Below, piece after piece: positions 8,931 to 16,096 of a stretch of 64,000 bases of DNA. This DNA comes from Paenibacillus sp. USDA918EY (GTDB lineage Bacteria > Bacillota > Bacilli > Paenibacillales > Paenibacillaceae). A program made the translations under genes and the position numbers. The notes below the pieces were generated by a model. The model was given only the letters and a program-made list of their open reading frames with translations, was not told where the DNA came from and did not search any database. How positions within the stretch are numbered: the stretch's first letter is position 1; each line of letters begins with the position of its first letter. The stretch is from NCBI RefSeq assembly GCF_009870825.1, contig NZ_WTWY01000002.1, forward strand, positions 558,001-622,000, written 5' to 3'.

Positions 8931-8960
8931 GATAAGTATCTTATTTCGTTGATTTGTATC
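8931..8960. repeat. direct repeat copy A (GTATC element)
   Basis: This 30-bp segment matches 10972-11001 at 27 of 30 positions in the same orientation. Similarity continues upstream through AAATCGGT, giving about 43 bp in all. It contains two GTATC motifs 20 bp apart, measured start to start. The two copies bracket the second chitinase gene and its promoter region. Confidence 0.75.
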
Positions 8961-8970
8961 TTTTTCCCGT

Positions 8971-9003
8971 AAAACAGCCCCCGGCGCACAAAGCCGGAGG
9001 CTG
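8971..9003 (-). terminator. intrinsic terminator of the CBM-GH18 chitinase
   Basis: CAGCCTCCGGC-loop-GCCGGGGGCTG on the minus strand is followed by a TTTT run. It begins 14 bp past the chitinase stop codon. Confidence 0.85.
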
Positions 9004-9016
9004 AGAACGGATGATT

Positions 9017-10492
9017 TTATGGCAATGTGGCCAGAAAAGGCTTCACCGTGCCCGCAAAGTTGTAGTTGCTCGTTTTATCCCAGTTGATGGACCAAGTCAT
9101 GGCGCCGCGGATATCGGGATATTTCGCGACAGGCTTGTAGCTTCCGCAGCCGGTGCCGTTGGCAAGACAGCTTAAAGCGTTGTTTACGACGCTCGGCGAT
9201 ACGTACCCGCCTCCTGCGGCTGCCGGAACGGCAGGCACGCCGATGCCCAGCTGCGACGGCGACACCCACTGCAGGGACAGATCGGACAATGCCGTCAGGA
9301 AATCGACGGTGCCTTGCGAATAGCATTTGCCGTCGCGGCCCAGCATGCAGCCCGAGTTGTAATATTGAACGTTAATGACGGTCGTGATGTCTTTCAGGTT
9401 GTTGTACAGCTGCATGTAGGTCGTGCTTGCGCTCTGCATATCGATCGTTTGCGGGGCCATCGTCAAAATGAAACCGGAGCCGACCCGCTGCTGCAGCTGC
9501 TTGACGGCTGTAGTCAGGTTCGCCACGTTCATGCCGTTCTCGAGGTCGATATCGATGCCGTCAAGGCCATACGTCGTCATAATGTTGTACATGCTGTCGA
9601 CAAAGTTGGCGACGTTCGGCGACGCGCTGCCAAGGTTCACGTTCCCCTTTTCCCCGCCGATCGAGAGGATGACTTTTTTGCCTTTCGCATGTTTGGCTTG
9701 AATGTCGCTGATCAGGTTCGCGTTGGTATATCCCCCGAGGGCGTTCGACAGCGAGGAATCGACGTTAAACGTCACGCCGCCGGGCTTCGAAGGATCCATA
9801 TCGGCAAAAGCCAGCGCGATGATATCGTATTGGTCCGGCACATCGCTCAGCTTCAAATTGGCGGAGCCGTTGATGAAGTTATGCCAATAGCCCGTCAGCA
9901 CATGCTTCGGAAGCTGGCCGCCGCCACCGCCTCCTCCGCCGCCGCTGCTTTGCGTTGTGGCCGTTACGGCCGCGCTTTGCGGAGATACGTTCCCGGCGGC
10001 GTCTTTCGCCGCGACCTTGAACGTGTAGGCCGTGCTTGCGGACAATCCGGCAACCGTCGCCGTCGTTCCCGTCACCGTCATGGCCAGCGTCGTTCCCTGA
10101 TAGACGTTGTAACCCGTCACGCCGACATTGTCGGTCGAAGCCGTCCAAGATAAGGACACGCTTGAGGACGTCACGCCGGTGACGGTGAGATTCGTCGGCA
10201 TCGTCGGCGCCTGCGTATCGGTGCCGCCGCCGCCTCCAGTGACAAGCTGCCACAGCGCCGGCACGTTCGGCGGCTCCCATCCGACCTGGGAAGTATGCGG
10301 TTGAATCGCTTTGTACGTGCTTCCGCCGTACGTTACCGTATCATTGACGGCATATGCGACATTCGGAGCCCATGCTCCGCGGTCTGCCGCAGCGGCCATC
10401 GAGGGCACCAATCCCACCATAAGCACAACGATGATGAATAGCGGCAGAAATTTCCGAATCAGCTTGCTTTTTGGAGAAAAAGCTTTTCCCAT
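9017..10492 (-). CDS. secreted chitinase, CBM5/12-FnIII-GH18
   Basis: A 491-residue secreted chitinase. Order: signal peptide (about 1-36; long KLIRKFLPLFIIVVLMVGL core, ending AAAA); chitin-binding CBM5/12-type module (about 37-85; WAPNVAYAVNDTVTYGGSTYKAIQPHT and W-EPP); a fibronectin type III domain (about 95-185); a poly-Gly linker; and a GH18 catalytic domain. The catalytic box DGIDIDLE has Glu318 as general acid. The LE(N) variant and the substrate-site segment MAPQTIDMQ resemble bacterial ChiD-type enzymes. The start at 10492 was chosen because AAGGAGGAG precedes it by 8 bases; the frame is open to 10561 without a better site. A consensus cre box lies 265 bp upstream, so catabolite repression is likely. 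Confidence 0.92.
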   Translation of the reverse strand: MGKAFSPKSKLIRKFLPLFIIVVLMVGLVPSMAAAADRGAWAPNVAYAVNDTVTYGGSTYKAIQPHTSQVGWEPPNVPALWQLVTGGGGGTDTQAPTMPTNLTVTGVTSSSVSLSWTASTDNVGVTGYNVYQGTTLAMTVTGTTATVAGLSASTAYTFKVAAKDAAGNVSPQSAAVTATTQSSGGGGGGGGGQLPKHVLTGYWHNFINGSANLKLSDVPDQYDIIALAFADMDPSKPGGVTFNVDSSLSNALGGYTNANLISDIQAKHAKGKKVILSIGGEKGNVNLGSASPNVANFVDSMYNIMTTYGLDGIDIDLENGMNVANLTTAVKQLQQRVGSGFILTMAPQTIDMQSASTTYMQLYNNLKDITTVINVQYYNSGCMLGRDGKCYSQGTVDFLTALSDLSLQWVSPSQLGIGVPAVPAAAGGGYVSPSVVNNALSCLANGTGCGSYKPVAKYPDIRGAMTWSINWDKTSNYNFAGTVKPFLATLP

Positions 10493-10971
10493 CGATATCT
10501 CCTCCTTCATTTTTTTCATTGCCCATGCTTCTGTTTGACCGGCTTGATCCCGCCGCGCCACCTCCCTTTACTTAAATTTTGAAATTTTATGTGGAATTGC
10601 TGTAAGTAGCTGTATTGGGCATGACAAACAGACTGGAAAGTGAAATGAAACGAAACGAGCGTGGCCCAAAGCGGGTAACCCAGCGGAATATTGCGGATGT
10701 CGAACGCGATGACTCGAAAGCCCGGGAAGAGATAGAGATAGCTTGTCTCACGCTACTGATAGCGCTTTCAACAAACCGGGGAACATCATCGCTGCGGGTG
10801 CCGTACAGATAACGAAAGTGGGTGTGGATATTTTGCAAGCAGACATGCCGGATCAGGAGCAAAAACAGTATCGTCGAGCCGATCGGCTCTGGAGGGAATT
10901 TACAATTTATGGATAAAAAAGTTACATATTCATCATAACACTCCGACTCGCATCTGAAAATCGGTATCCGA
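10493..10971. other. chitinase upstream region
   Basis: This gap carries the cre box at 10757-10770. No gene with a ribosome binding site was found. Short open frames on either strand (for example around 10615-10812) have atypical composition and no start signal. A TAAAAT hexamer near 10590 could be a minus-strand -10 region, but no confident -35 was found. Confidence 0.5.
10757..10770 (-). promoter_or_regulatory. cre site (CcpA) upstream of the chitinase
   Basis: TGATAGCGCTTTCA (plus strand) fits the consensus TGWNANCGNTNWCA at every defined position. It lies 265 bp upstream of the chitinase start and predicts repression by CcpA when preferred sugars are present. Confidence 0.7.
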
Positions 10972-11001
10972 GATATGTATCATATTTCGTTGAATTGTAT
11001 C
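10972..11001. repeat. direct repeat copy B (GTATC element)
   Basis: Partner of 8931-8960, with 27 of 30 identical positions and the same orientation. It sits 58 bp upstream of the start of the small beta-rich protein gene, a position suited to a promoter or operator. Confidence 0.75.
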
Positions 11002-11059
11002 ACCTTCAGTTGGGCGATCGCATACACTACGCTAATTACGAAAGACGGAGGTTATGTTC

Positions 11060-11383
11060 ATGAGCCTTTCCCCGTATTCATCCGGCATGCCGGCGCAGCC
11101 CGTGCTCTATCAGGCCGAACCTCATGTTGCGCAAACGGTCAAATCCATCCGCGACCGGGTGAGTCAAATATGCAGGCATTACCGGAACCAGGCGGTCCGG
11201 GTCCAAACGCTGGACGGCCAGGTCTATGAAGGCGTTCTGACGCATTGCGAGAAAGGAATGCTGTACATCAGCATCCCTTATCCTTCCGGGCAACAGGGCC
11301 AGGCTAGGGGCCTCTACTACAACAACGTCATTTTGCCGCTTGTCCTTTATGAATTGCTGGCGATAACGCTGCTCTATACTTAA
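11060..11383 (+). CDS. small conserved-looking protein, Sm-like core
   Basis: A 107-residue protein. The centre (about 45-75; YRNQAVRVQTLDGQVYEGVL then GMLYISIP) has the strand-turn-strand pattern with xGxxYEG seen in Sm/LSm-like small beta-barrels. The C-terminus is a hydrophobic stretch (VILPLVLYELLAITLLY) that could be membrane-associated. The start at 11060 was preferred over the ATG at 11054 because GGAGG lies 8 bases before it. The gene stands alone, with direct repeat B upstream and a terminator downstream. The Sm-like reading is inference from pattern only. The function is unknown. Confidence 0.75.
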   Translation: MSLSPYSSGMPAQPVLYQAEPHVAQTVKSIRDRVSQICRHYRNQAVRVQTLDGQVYEGVLTHCEKGMLYISIPYPSGQQGQARGLYYNNVILPLVLYELLAITLLYT

Positions 11384-11391
11384 GGCCAACC

Positions 11392-11433
11392 AAAAGGGTC
11401 CTTTCGCCAACCGCGATCAGGACCTCTTTTTTT
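11392..11433 (+). terminator. intrinsic terminator
   Basis: AAAAGGGTCC pairs with GGACCTCTTTT and runs into seven T, directly after the 107-residue gene. Confidence 0.8.
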
Positions 11434-11448
11434 GCAAGCGCGGCATGT

Positions 11449-12072
11449 CTACAAAGACTGCACAAACCGCCAAACAAACATGCCCCCGAAATATATCAAC
11501 GCCAGACCCGCGCATACCGAAATCCGCTTCATCCACCTTCCGTTCATTAGCTTTCTCATGTACGTCACCAGCAGCATCAAGACGATATCATGAATCAAAA
11601 TGCCGCAAATGACGCCGGCAGCCATAACGAGAAAGCGGTTCTTTTCCGGGCCTTCCAGCTTGTCCGCCAGCAGCGTGCCGAAAACGCTCAGCCAAAACAC
11701 GATATTCCCCGGCGACACGGCGACCATAAAACCGTTTGCGTAGGATGAAAGCCACGTTTCAGGGACCGCTCCTTCCTCGACAGCGTGATTGGCCGACGCT
11801 TCCTTGATGCTGACGATTCCTACATAAAATAAAAAGGCCGCTCCGACGATCCACATCGCTTGCTGAACGACCGGGGTCATCATAAACGCCGAAGCGCCGA
11901 AATAAAGTAGGGCCATCAGAAGCACGTCGACCGTCATCCCTCCGAGACCCACGCTCCAGCCATGCAAAAAACCTCTTTTTAAACCTTGACGTATCATTTC
12001 AACCGTGATGGGCCCTACCGGAATCGCTACCGACAGCCCCAAAATGATGCTACTTAACCACAACAGTTCCAT
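11449..12072 (-). CDS. LysE-family translocator
   Basis: A 207-residue integral membrane exporter of the LysE/RhtB superfamily, which exports amino acids or related metabolites. The N-terminal signature SVAIPVGPITVEMIRQGLK is followed by a glycine-rich helix (GWSVGLGGMTVDVLLMALLY) and about six membrane segments in all, including VSPGNIVFWLSVFGTLL. The start at 12072 has GAGGGGTG directly upstream; the frame is open to 12105 without a ribosome site. It is divergent from a MocR-type regulator 109 bp away, with matching operator-like sequences facing both genes, so that regulator very likely controls it. The substrate is unknown. Confidence 0.9.
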   Translation of the reverse strand: MELLWLSSIILGLSVAIPVGPITVEMIRQGLKRGFLHGWSVGLGGMTVDVLLMALLYFGASAFMMTPVVQQAMWIVGAAFLFYVGIVSIKEASANHAVEEGAVPETWLSSYANGFMVAVSPGNIVFWLSVFGTLLADKLEGPEKNRFLVMAAGVICGILIHDIVLMLLVTYMRKLMNGRWMKRISVCAGLALIYFGGMFVWRFVQSL

Positions 12073-12095
12073 ACACCCCTCGCTTATGTTTTCAT

Positions 12096-12148
12096 GTATA
12101 CCCATACCCTATCGGAAATTTGTCATTTTCAGAAGGTATAGTTTATAC
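12096..12148. promoter_or_regulatory. MocR-type operator pair and mocR promoter
   Basis: Two copies of the pattern GTATA-N3/4-ATACC occur in opposite orientation, at 12096-12108 (facing lysE) and 12135-12148 (facing the regulator). A sigma-A promoter for the regulator overlaps the second copy: TTGTCA at 12120-12125, 17-bp spacer, TTATAC at 12143-12148. This layout fits autoregulation plus control of the divergent exporter. Confidence 0.65.
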
Positions 12149-12181
12149 TTTTCAAAAATGACAGATGGGGTGTCATCCTTC

Positions 12182-13576
12182 ATGCGAGAACTGCTGTTTC
12201 ATATTGATCCCGAAAGTCCGGTACCCCGATATGTGCAAGTGTACCGGCATCTGAAAAACGAAATCATGCAGGGCAGGCTTCTTCCCGACGCCAAGCTGCC
12301 GTCCATCCGGAATTTGGCCGCATCGCTCGATCTGAGCCGGAACACGGCGCAGCTCGCCTACGAGCAATTGCTGGCCGAAGGTTTTATCCGCAGCGTAAAC
12401 AAAAAGGGCTACTACGTAGAGCCGCTGCCGCTAAACCAAACCCTGCCGCCCAACCTTCATCAAGTTCGTGCCCAGGCGGAGGAGGAAGCTCCGGCCGACT
12501 TGATCGATTTTCGTCTGGGGGCCGTCGACCCGGAGCATTTTCCGATCGAAAAATGGCGTCTTTTGTCCAACCGCGCGCTCAAAGATCCTTCGATTTATAC
12601 CTACGGGGATCGCCAGGGGGATCCGCTGTTGAGACAATCCATCGCAGACTATTTGTTCCAATCCCGGGGCGTTCAGGCGACGTCGGCGCAAATGATCGTG
12701 GGCAGCAGCACGCAGCAGCTGATGTATTTGCTCGGGGCGATTTTGGGCGGGGAATTTGATTCGGTCGGCTTTGAAGAACCGGGGTACGCGGGGGCCAAGG
12801 ACGTTTTCCGCGAGCTTTCCTACCACATCGAGCCGGTTCCCGTCGACCCGAACGGTATGCATCTCCCCAGCCTCCGGCAGATCAAGAGCAGGCTTTTGTA
12901 CGTCACGCCTTCCCACCAGTTTCCGCTCGGAATGATCATGCCCATTCAACATCGGTTGGCCCTTCTGAATTGGGCGGAAGAACATGACGGTTATATTATC
13001 GAGGACGATTACGACAGCGAGTTCCGCTATAAACAAAAGCCGGTTCCGGCCATGTTCAGCTTGAACAACAACGAACGGGTCATTTACGTGGGGACGTTCT
13101 CCAAAGCGCTTTTGCCGTCGGTACGCATCGGATATCTGATTTTGCCGCACGCCCTGCTGCCCCGCTACGAGAACAAAAAGCCGCTGTTCGAGCCCTGCGC
13201 CTCGGGGATTCATCAGCGGACGCTGCATTATTTTATGGAAGAAGGATATTTCGGAGCCCATATCAAAAAGATGCGCAGCATTTATAAAAACAAAATGGCG
13301 GCAATCAAGGAGACGGTGCGCAAGTACGCTCCCCCTTTCGTTCAAGTCAACGACATGACCATGGGGCTGCATGTCATTCTGACGATCCAAACCGACCAAA
13401 CGGAAGACGAACTCATCAAAAAAGCGGCCCTTCGCCGCTTGAAAGTGTACAAAGCTTCCATGTTCTATGAAACGCCTAAAAACGATGGCTGCGTTCAGCT
13501 TCTGCTCGGTTTTGCCGGCTTGGCGGAAGAAGACATCGTGCGGGGATTAAAGATGTTGCTGCAGGAAGTGCTGTAA
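12182..13576 (+). CDS. MocR/PdxR-type transcriptional regulator (GntR-aminotransferase fusion)
   Basis: A 464-residue regulator. The N-terminal GntR winged helix (about 1-75) shows PRYVQVYRHLKNEIMQGRL, LPSIRNLAASLDLSRNT and AYEQLLAEGFI. It is joined to a fold-type I aminotransferase domain (about 105-460) with the cofactor-phosphate region YGDRQGDPLLRQSIADYL and the EDDYDSEFRY segment. The Schiff-base lysine is Lys308 in GTFSKALLPSVRIGYL. These proteins bind pyridoxal phosphate or an aldimine and control divergent genes. The start at 12182 has GGGGTG 9 bases upstream and begins MRELLFHIDP, typical of the family; an earlier ATG at 12158 has no ribosome site. The likely targets are itself and the LysE exporter. 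Confidence 0.92.
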   Translation: MRELLFHIDPESPVPRYVQVYRHLKNEIMQGRLLPDAKLPSIRNLAASLDLSRNTAQLAYEQLLAEGFIRSVNKKGYYVEPLPLNQTLPPNLHQVRAQAEEEAPADLIDFRLGAVDPEHFPIEKWRLLSNRALKDPSIYTYGDRQGDPLLRQSIADYLFQSRGVQATSAQMIVGSSTQQLMYLLGAILGGEFDSVGFEEPGYAGAKDVFRELSYHIEPVPVDPNGMHLPSLRQIKSRLLYVTPSHQFPLGMIMPIQHRLALLNWAEEHDGYIIEDDYDSEFRYKQKPVPAMFSLNNNERVIYVGTFSKALLPSVRIGYLILPHALLPRYENKKPLFEPCASGIHQRTLHYFMEEGYFGAHIKKMRSIYKNKMAAIKETVRKYAPPFVQVNDMTMGLHVILTIQTDQTEDELIKKAALRRLKVYKASMFYETPKNDGCVQLLLGFAGLAEEDIVRGLKMLLQEVL

Positions 13577-13583
13577 AAAGCGG

Positions 13584-14219
13584 CTACCAGCGAATGCTTC
13601 GGACGCATGCCATGATGCGTTCCCGTTCCTCCTCCGGCAATGGCCAGCGGTTTATTTCCTCCAGCACGCCCGACCGGTTGGCATATCCCTTGGCCAGGCC
13701 GTTCAGCCTTGCCGCCAGCGTGGAGCGGTCCATCTCGGCGATGGAGGGATACAGCGTCAGCAATCGTTCCACGGCATGCGAATGCCGTTTCAAATAATAT
13801 TTCTGGTGCCTCTCTTCCGCTGCATAAAAAACGGCAAACCGATGGATTTCCGTCGCCGGCTCCCCTTTGCCTGCAGCGCCCCGCTTTTGGAGCACACGGC
13901 CGATCATTTCCTTTTGTTCCAGGCTCCGGTACAGCAGCATCGACTGGTATTGCCTTCCTTTATAGCCGTTGATATTTTCCGGGCGGTGATGATCCCAAAA
14001 TACGTTTAATAGGTCTTCGTACGACAAAACCGCCGGGTCGAAATCAACCTCGACGGTCTCGGTATGGTCGCCCATTCGGCGATAGGTAGGCTCGCTTGAC
14101 GTTCCCCCGGCATAACCCGTCCTTGTCCGGACGACGCCCGGCAAGGAGCCGAAAAGCGCTTCCGGTCCCCAGAAGCAGCCCATGGCAAGCGTGGCGGTTT
14201 CGGTGTGAATTTCGTTCAT
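13584..14219 (-). CDS. msrA: peptide methionine sulfoxide reductase MsrA
   Basis: A 211-residue reductase that returns methionine-S-sulfoxide in proteins to methionine. The catalytic motif GCFWGPEALF has Cys15. The glycine-rich TRTGYAGGTSSEPTY, the VDFDPAVLSYEDLLNVFW segment and DHHRPENINGYKGRQYQS support the family. It is slightly longer than minimal MsrA and has no MsrB fusion. GGGAGG precedes the ATG by 9 bases. It converges with the MocR-type gene, with 7 bp between the stops. It is probably a stand-alone gene. Confidence 0.95.
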   Translation of the reverse strand: MNEIHTETATLAMGCFWGPEALFGSLPGVVRTRTGYAGGTSSEPTYRRMGDHTETVEVDFDPAVLSYEDLLNVFWDHHRPENINGYKGRQYQSMLLYRSLEQKEMIGRVLQKRGAAGKGEPATEIHRFAVFYAAEERHQKYYLKRHSHAVERLLTLYPSIAEMDRSTLAARLNGLAKGYANRSGVLEEINRWPLPEEERERIMACVRSIRW

Positions 14220-14296
14220 TGCAGATACCTCCCGGGCTCTTTTAGCCTTTCATTAGGTATCACTATATACCACTCGTGCCGAATCTCCAAACCCGG

Positions 14297-15166
14297 TCAA
14301 CCCTTGATCGAACCCGCTACCATGCCTTTCATGATCCGCTCCTGCATCATTAAATAGATCACGATGGTCGGAATGACCGCGATCGCCATCGCGCCCATCG
14401 TCAGGCCGTAATCCGTGCCGAAGCCGTCGGAGAACAGGGACAGGCTGAGCGGCAGCGTTTTGAGCGACTGCGAATTGATAAATACGAGCGCGAAGGAAAA
14501 ATCGTTCCAAAACCTTAAAAAGGCGAGGATGGAGATCGTGGCGACGATCGGCGTGCACAGCGGGAAAATGATCCGCCCGAAAATCCGCCACCAGCCGCTT
14601 CCGTCGATCATGGCGGCTTCCTCAATCTCGCGAGGTATGGATGCCATGAACCCGATCGCCAAAAACACCGTAATCGGCAGCTCGAACGCCGTATACGGCA
14701 GAATCAAGGCGCCGTAGGTATCCAGCAGGCCGATGTTTTTCATCATGAGAAAAAGCGGGACGAGCGTGCTGTGAATCGGGATAAGCATCCCGATCAGGAA
14801 TAACCCCATCACCGGCTTCTTGAGCCGGAATTCGAACCGGGACAGCACATACCCCGCCAGTATGCCGAGCAAAAGGGTCAAGATGACGGCACTGACGGTC
14901 ACGAGCCCCGAATTCATCATCGCCCGTCCCATCTTCCCCAGCTCCCACGCCCGGACCATGTTCTCCTTCATCCACACGTGAGGCAAAGCGTAAGGATGCC
15001 TGAAAAAATCCTCGTTTGTCTTGAATGCGCTAATAAACAACCAATACAAAGGGTACAGGGTGAGCGCCGCGTATGCGGTCAAAATCAGCCTGCCGAACCC
15101 TGACAAGCCTTTCCTCGCCCATCCGCGTCCCCCTGTTTTCCGGCGCTCTCCGGCTGCCATCTCCAT
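14297..15166 (-). CDS. CUT1 sugar ABC permease, MalG type
   Basis: A 289-residue inner membrane subunit. It has an N-terminal LTAYAALTLYPLYWLFISAFK segment, about six membrane helices, and the cytoplasmic EAA loop EEAAMIDGSGWWRIFGRIIF that docks on the ATPase. The C-terminus ends GMVAGSIKG, as is usual for MalG-type subunits. The start at 15166 has GGAG 8 bases upstream; the frame runs further upstream through the neighbouring gene in a meaningless frame. It is the last gene of the kinase-regulator-lipoprotein-permease-permease operon, 17 bp behind the partner permease. No ATPase gene follows. Confidence 0.93.
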   Translation of the reverse strand: MEMAAGERRKTGGRGWARKGLSGFGRLILTAYAALTLYPLYWLFISAFKTNEDFFRHPYALPHVWMKENMVRAWELGKMGRAMMNSGLVTVSAVILTLLLGILAGYVLSRFEFRLKKPVMGLFLIGMLIPIHSTLVPLFLMMKNIGLLDTYGALILPYTAFELPITVFLAIGFMASIPREIEEAAMIDGSGWWRIFGRIIFPLCTPIVATISILAFLRFWNDFSFALVFINSQSLKTLPLSLSLFSDGFGTDYGLTMGAMAIAVIPTIVIYLMMQERIMKGMVAGSIKG

Positions 15167-15183
15167 GTCCCCCACTCCTTTCC

Positions 15184-16059
15184 CTATCCATTTCTGCGTC
15201 TTGTCACGCCATAATTGACGGCAATGAGTATGGCGCTGACCAGCATAATGACCGTGGATACGGCCGAACCGTACCCGTACCTGTAGACGTGAAAGGTATT
15301 GTTGTACATGTACGTCGCGAGCAGCTCCGTCGAATGCGCAGGCCCGCCGTTGGTCATGACGATGACATGGTCGAAGGCTTTCAGGCTGCCGGAAATGCAC
15401 AAGACGAGCGTAACGACGACCGTGCTCCAGATCATGGGCAAGGTCACCGAAATGAGCTTGCGCCAGCCTTGGGCCCCGTCGATGGCGGCCGCGTCGCCGA
15501 TTTCGGAAGGGATATTTTGCAGCGCGGCGATATAGATGACCATATACGGCCCGATGTTGCTCCAGTTGATCGGCACCGTGATCGCCAGCATGTTGATATG
15601 CGGCTCGGACAGCCAGGCCCGGGTCCAGGACTCGAGCCCGACCGCCTTCAGGACAAAGTTGGCCAGGCCGAACTGCGGGTGATAGATATAACCCCAAATG
15701 AGGCCGACAACGACGGTGGAGAGCACCATCGGCATAAACACCGCGGAACGGATAAACTTCGAAAATAATGTGTTGCGGCGCAGCACGAGCGCCAGCAGCA
15801 GCGCAACCGGAATTTGCCCGACGATCGCCGACGCGACCAGCAGCAGGTTGTTCAGCAGCGCGTTCCAGAAAATCCGGTCGTGAATGATTTCGTTGTAATT
15901 GCCAAACCCGATGAATTTGGCCGATCCGAGCCCTTTCCATTCGAAAAATCCGTAATAAGCCGACCAGAAAATCGGAACGATGACGAAGATCAAAAACAAG
16001 ATCAGGGCAGGCAGCAGGGCAAGGGCGATAAAACCTTTGCTTCGAAGCGCGGTTGACAT
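15184..16059 (-). CDS. CUT1 sugar ABC permease, MalF type
   Basis: A 291-residue membrane subunit pairing with the MalG-type permease. The first helix is FIALALLPALILFLIFVIVPIF, the typical first segment, followed by SAYYGFFEWKGLG. The EAA loop is GDAAAIDGAQGWRKLISVTL. GGAGGGAG lies upstream of the ATG. The gap to the binding-protein gene is 37 bp and to the next permease 17 bp, so they are co-transcribed. Substrate cannot be assigned; the family imports oligosaccharides, and chitin-derived or plant-derived sugars are both possible. Confidence 0.93.
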   Translation of the reverse strand: MSTALRSKGFIALALLPALILFLIFVIVPIFWSAYYGFFEWKGLGSAKFIGFGNYNEIIHDRIFWNALLNNLLLVASAIVGQIPVALLLALVLRRNTLFSKFIRSAVFMPMVLSTVVVGLIWGYIYHPQFGLANFVLKAVGLESWTRAWLSEPHINMLAITVPINWSNIGPYMVIYIAALQNIPSEIGDAAAIDGAQGWRKLISVTLPMIWSTVVVTLVLCISGSLKAFDHVIVMTNGGPAHSTELLATYMYNNTFHVYRYGYGSAVSTVIMLVSAILIAVNYGVTRRRNG

Positions 16060-16096
16060 GGCGTTCTCCCTCCTTGTGCTTCGGTCCGTCCTCCCT

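Noticed and set aside
10615-10812. 65-codon plus-strand frame upstream of the chitinase
   Set aside because: No ribosome site, charged composition without domain, and it overlaps the cre box region.
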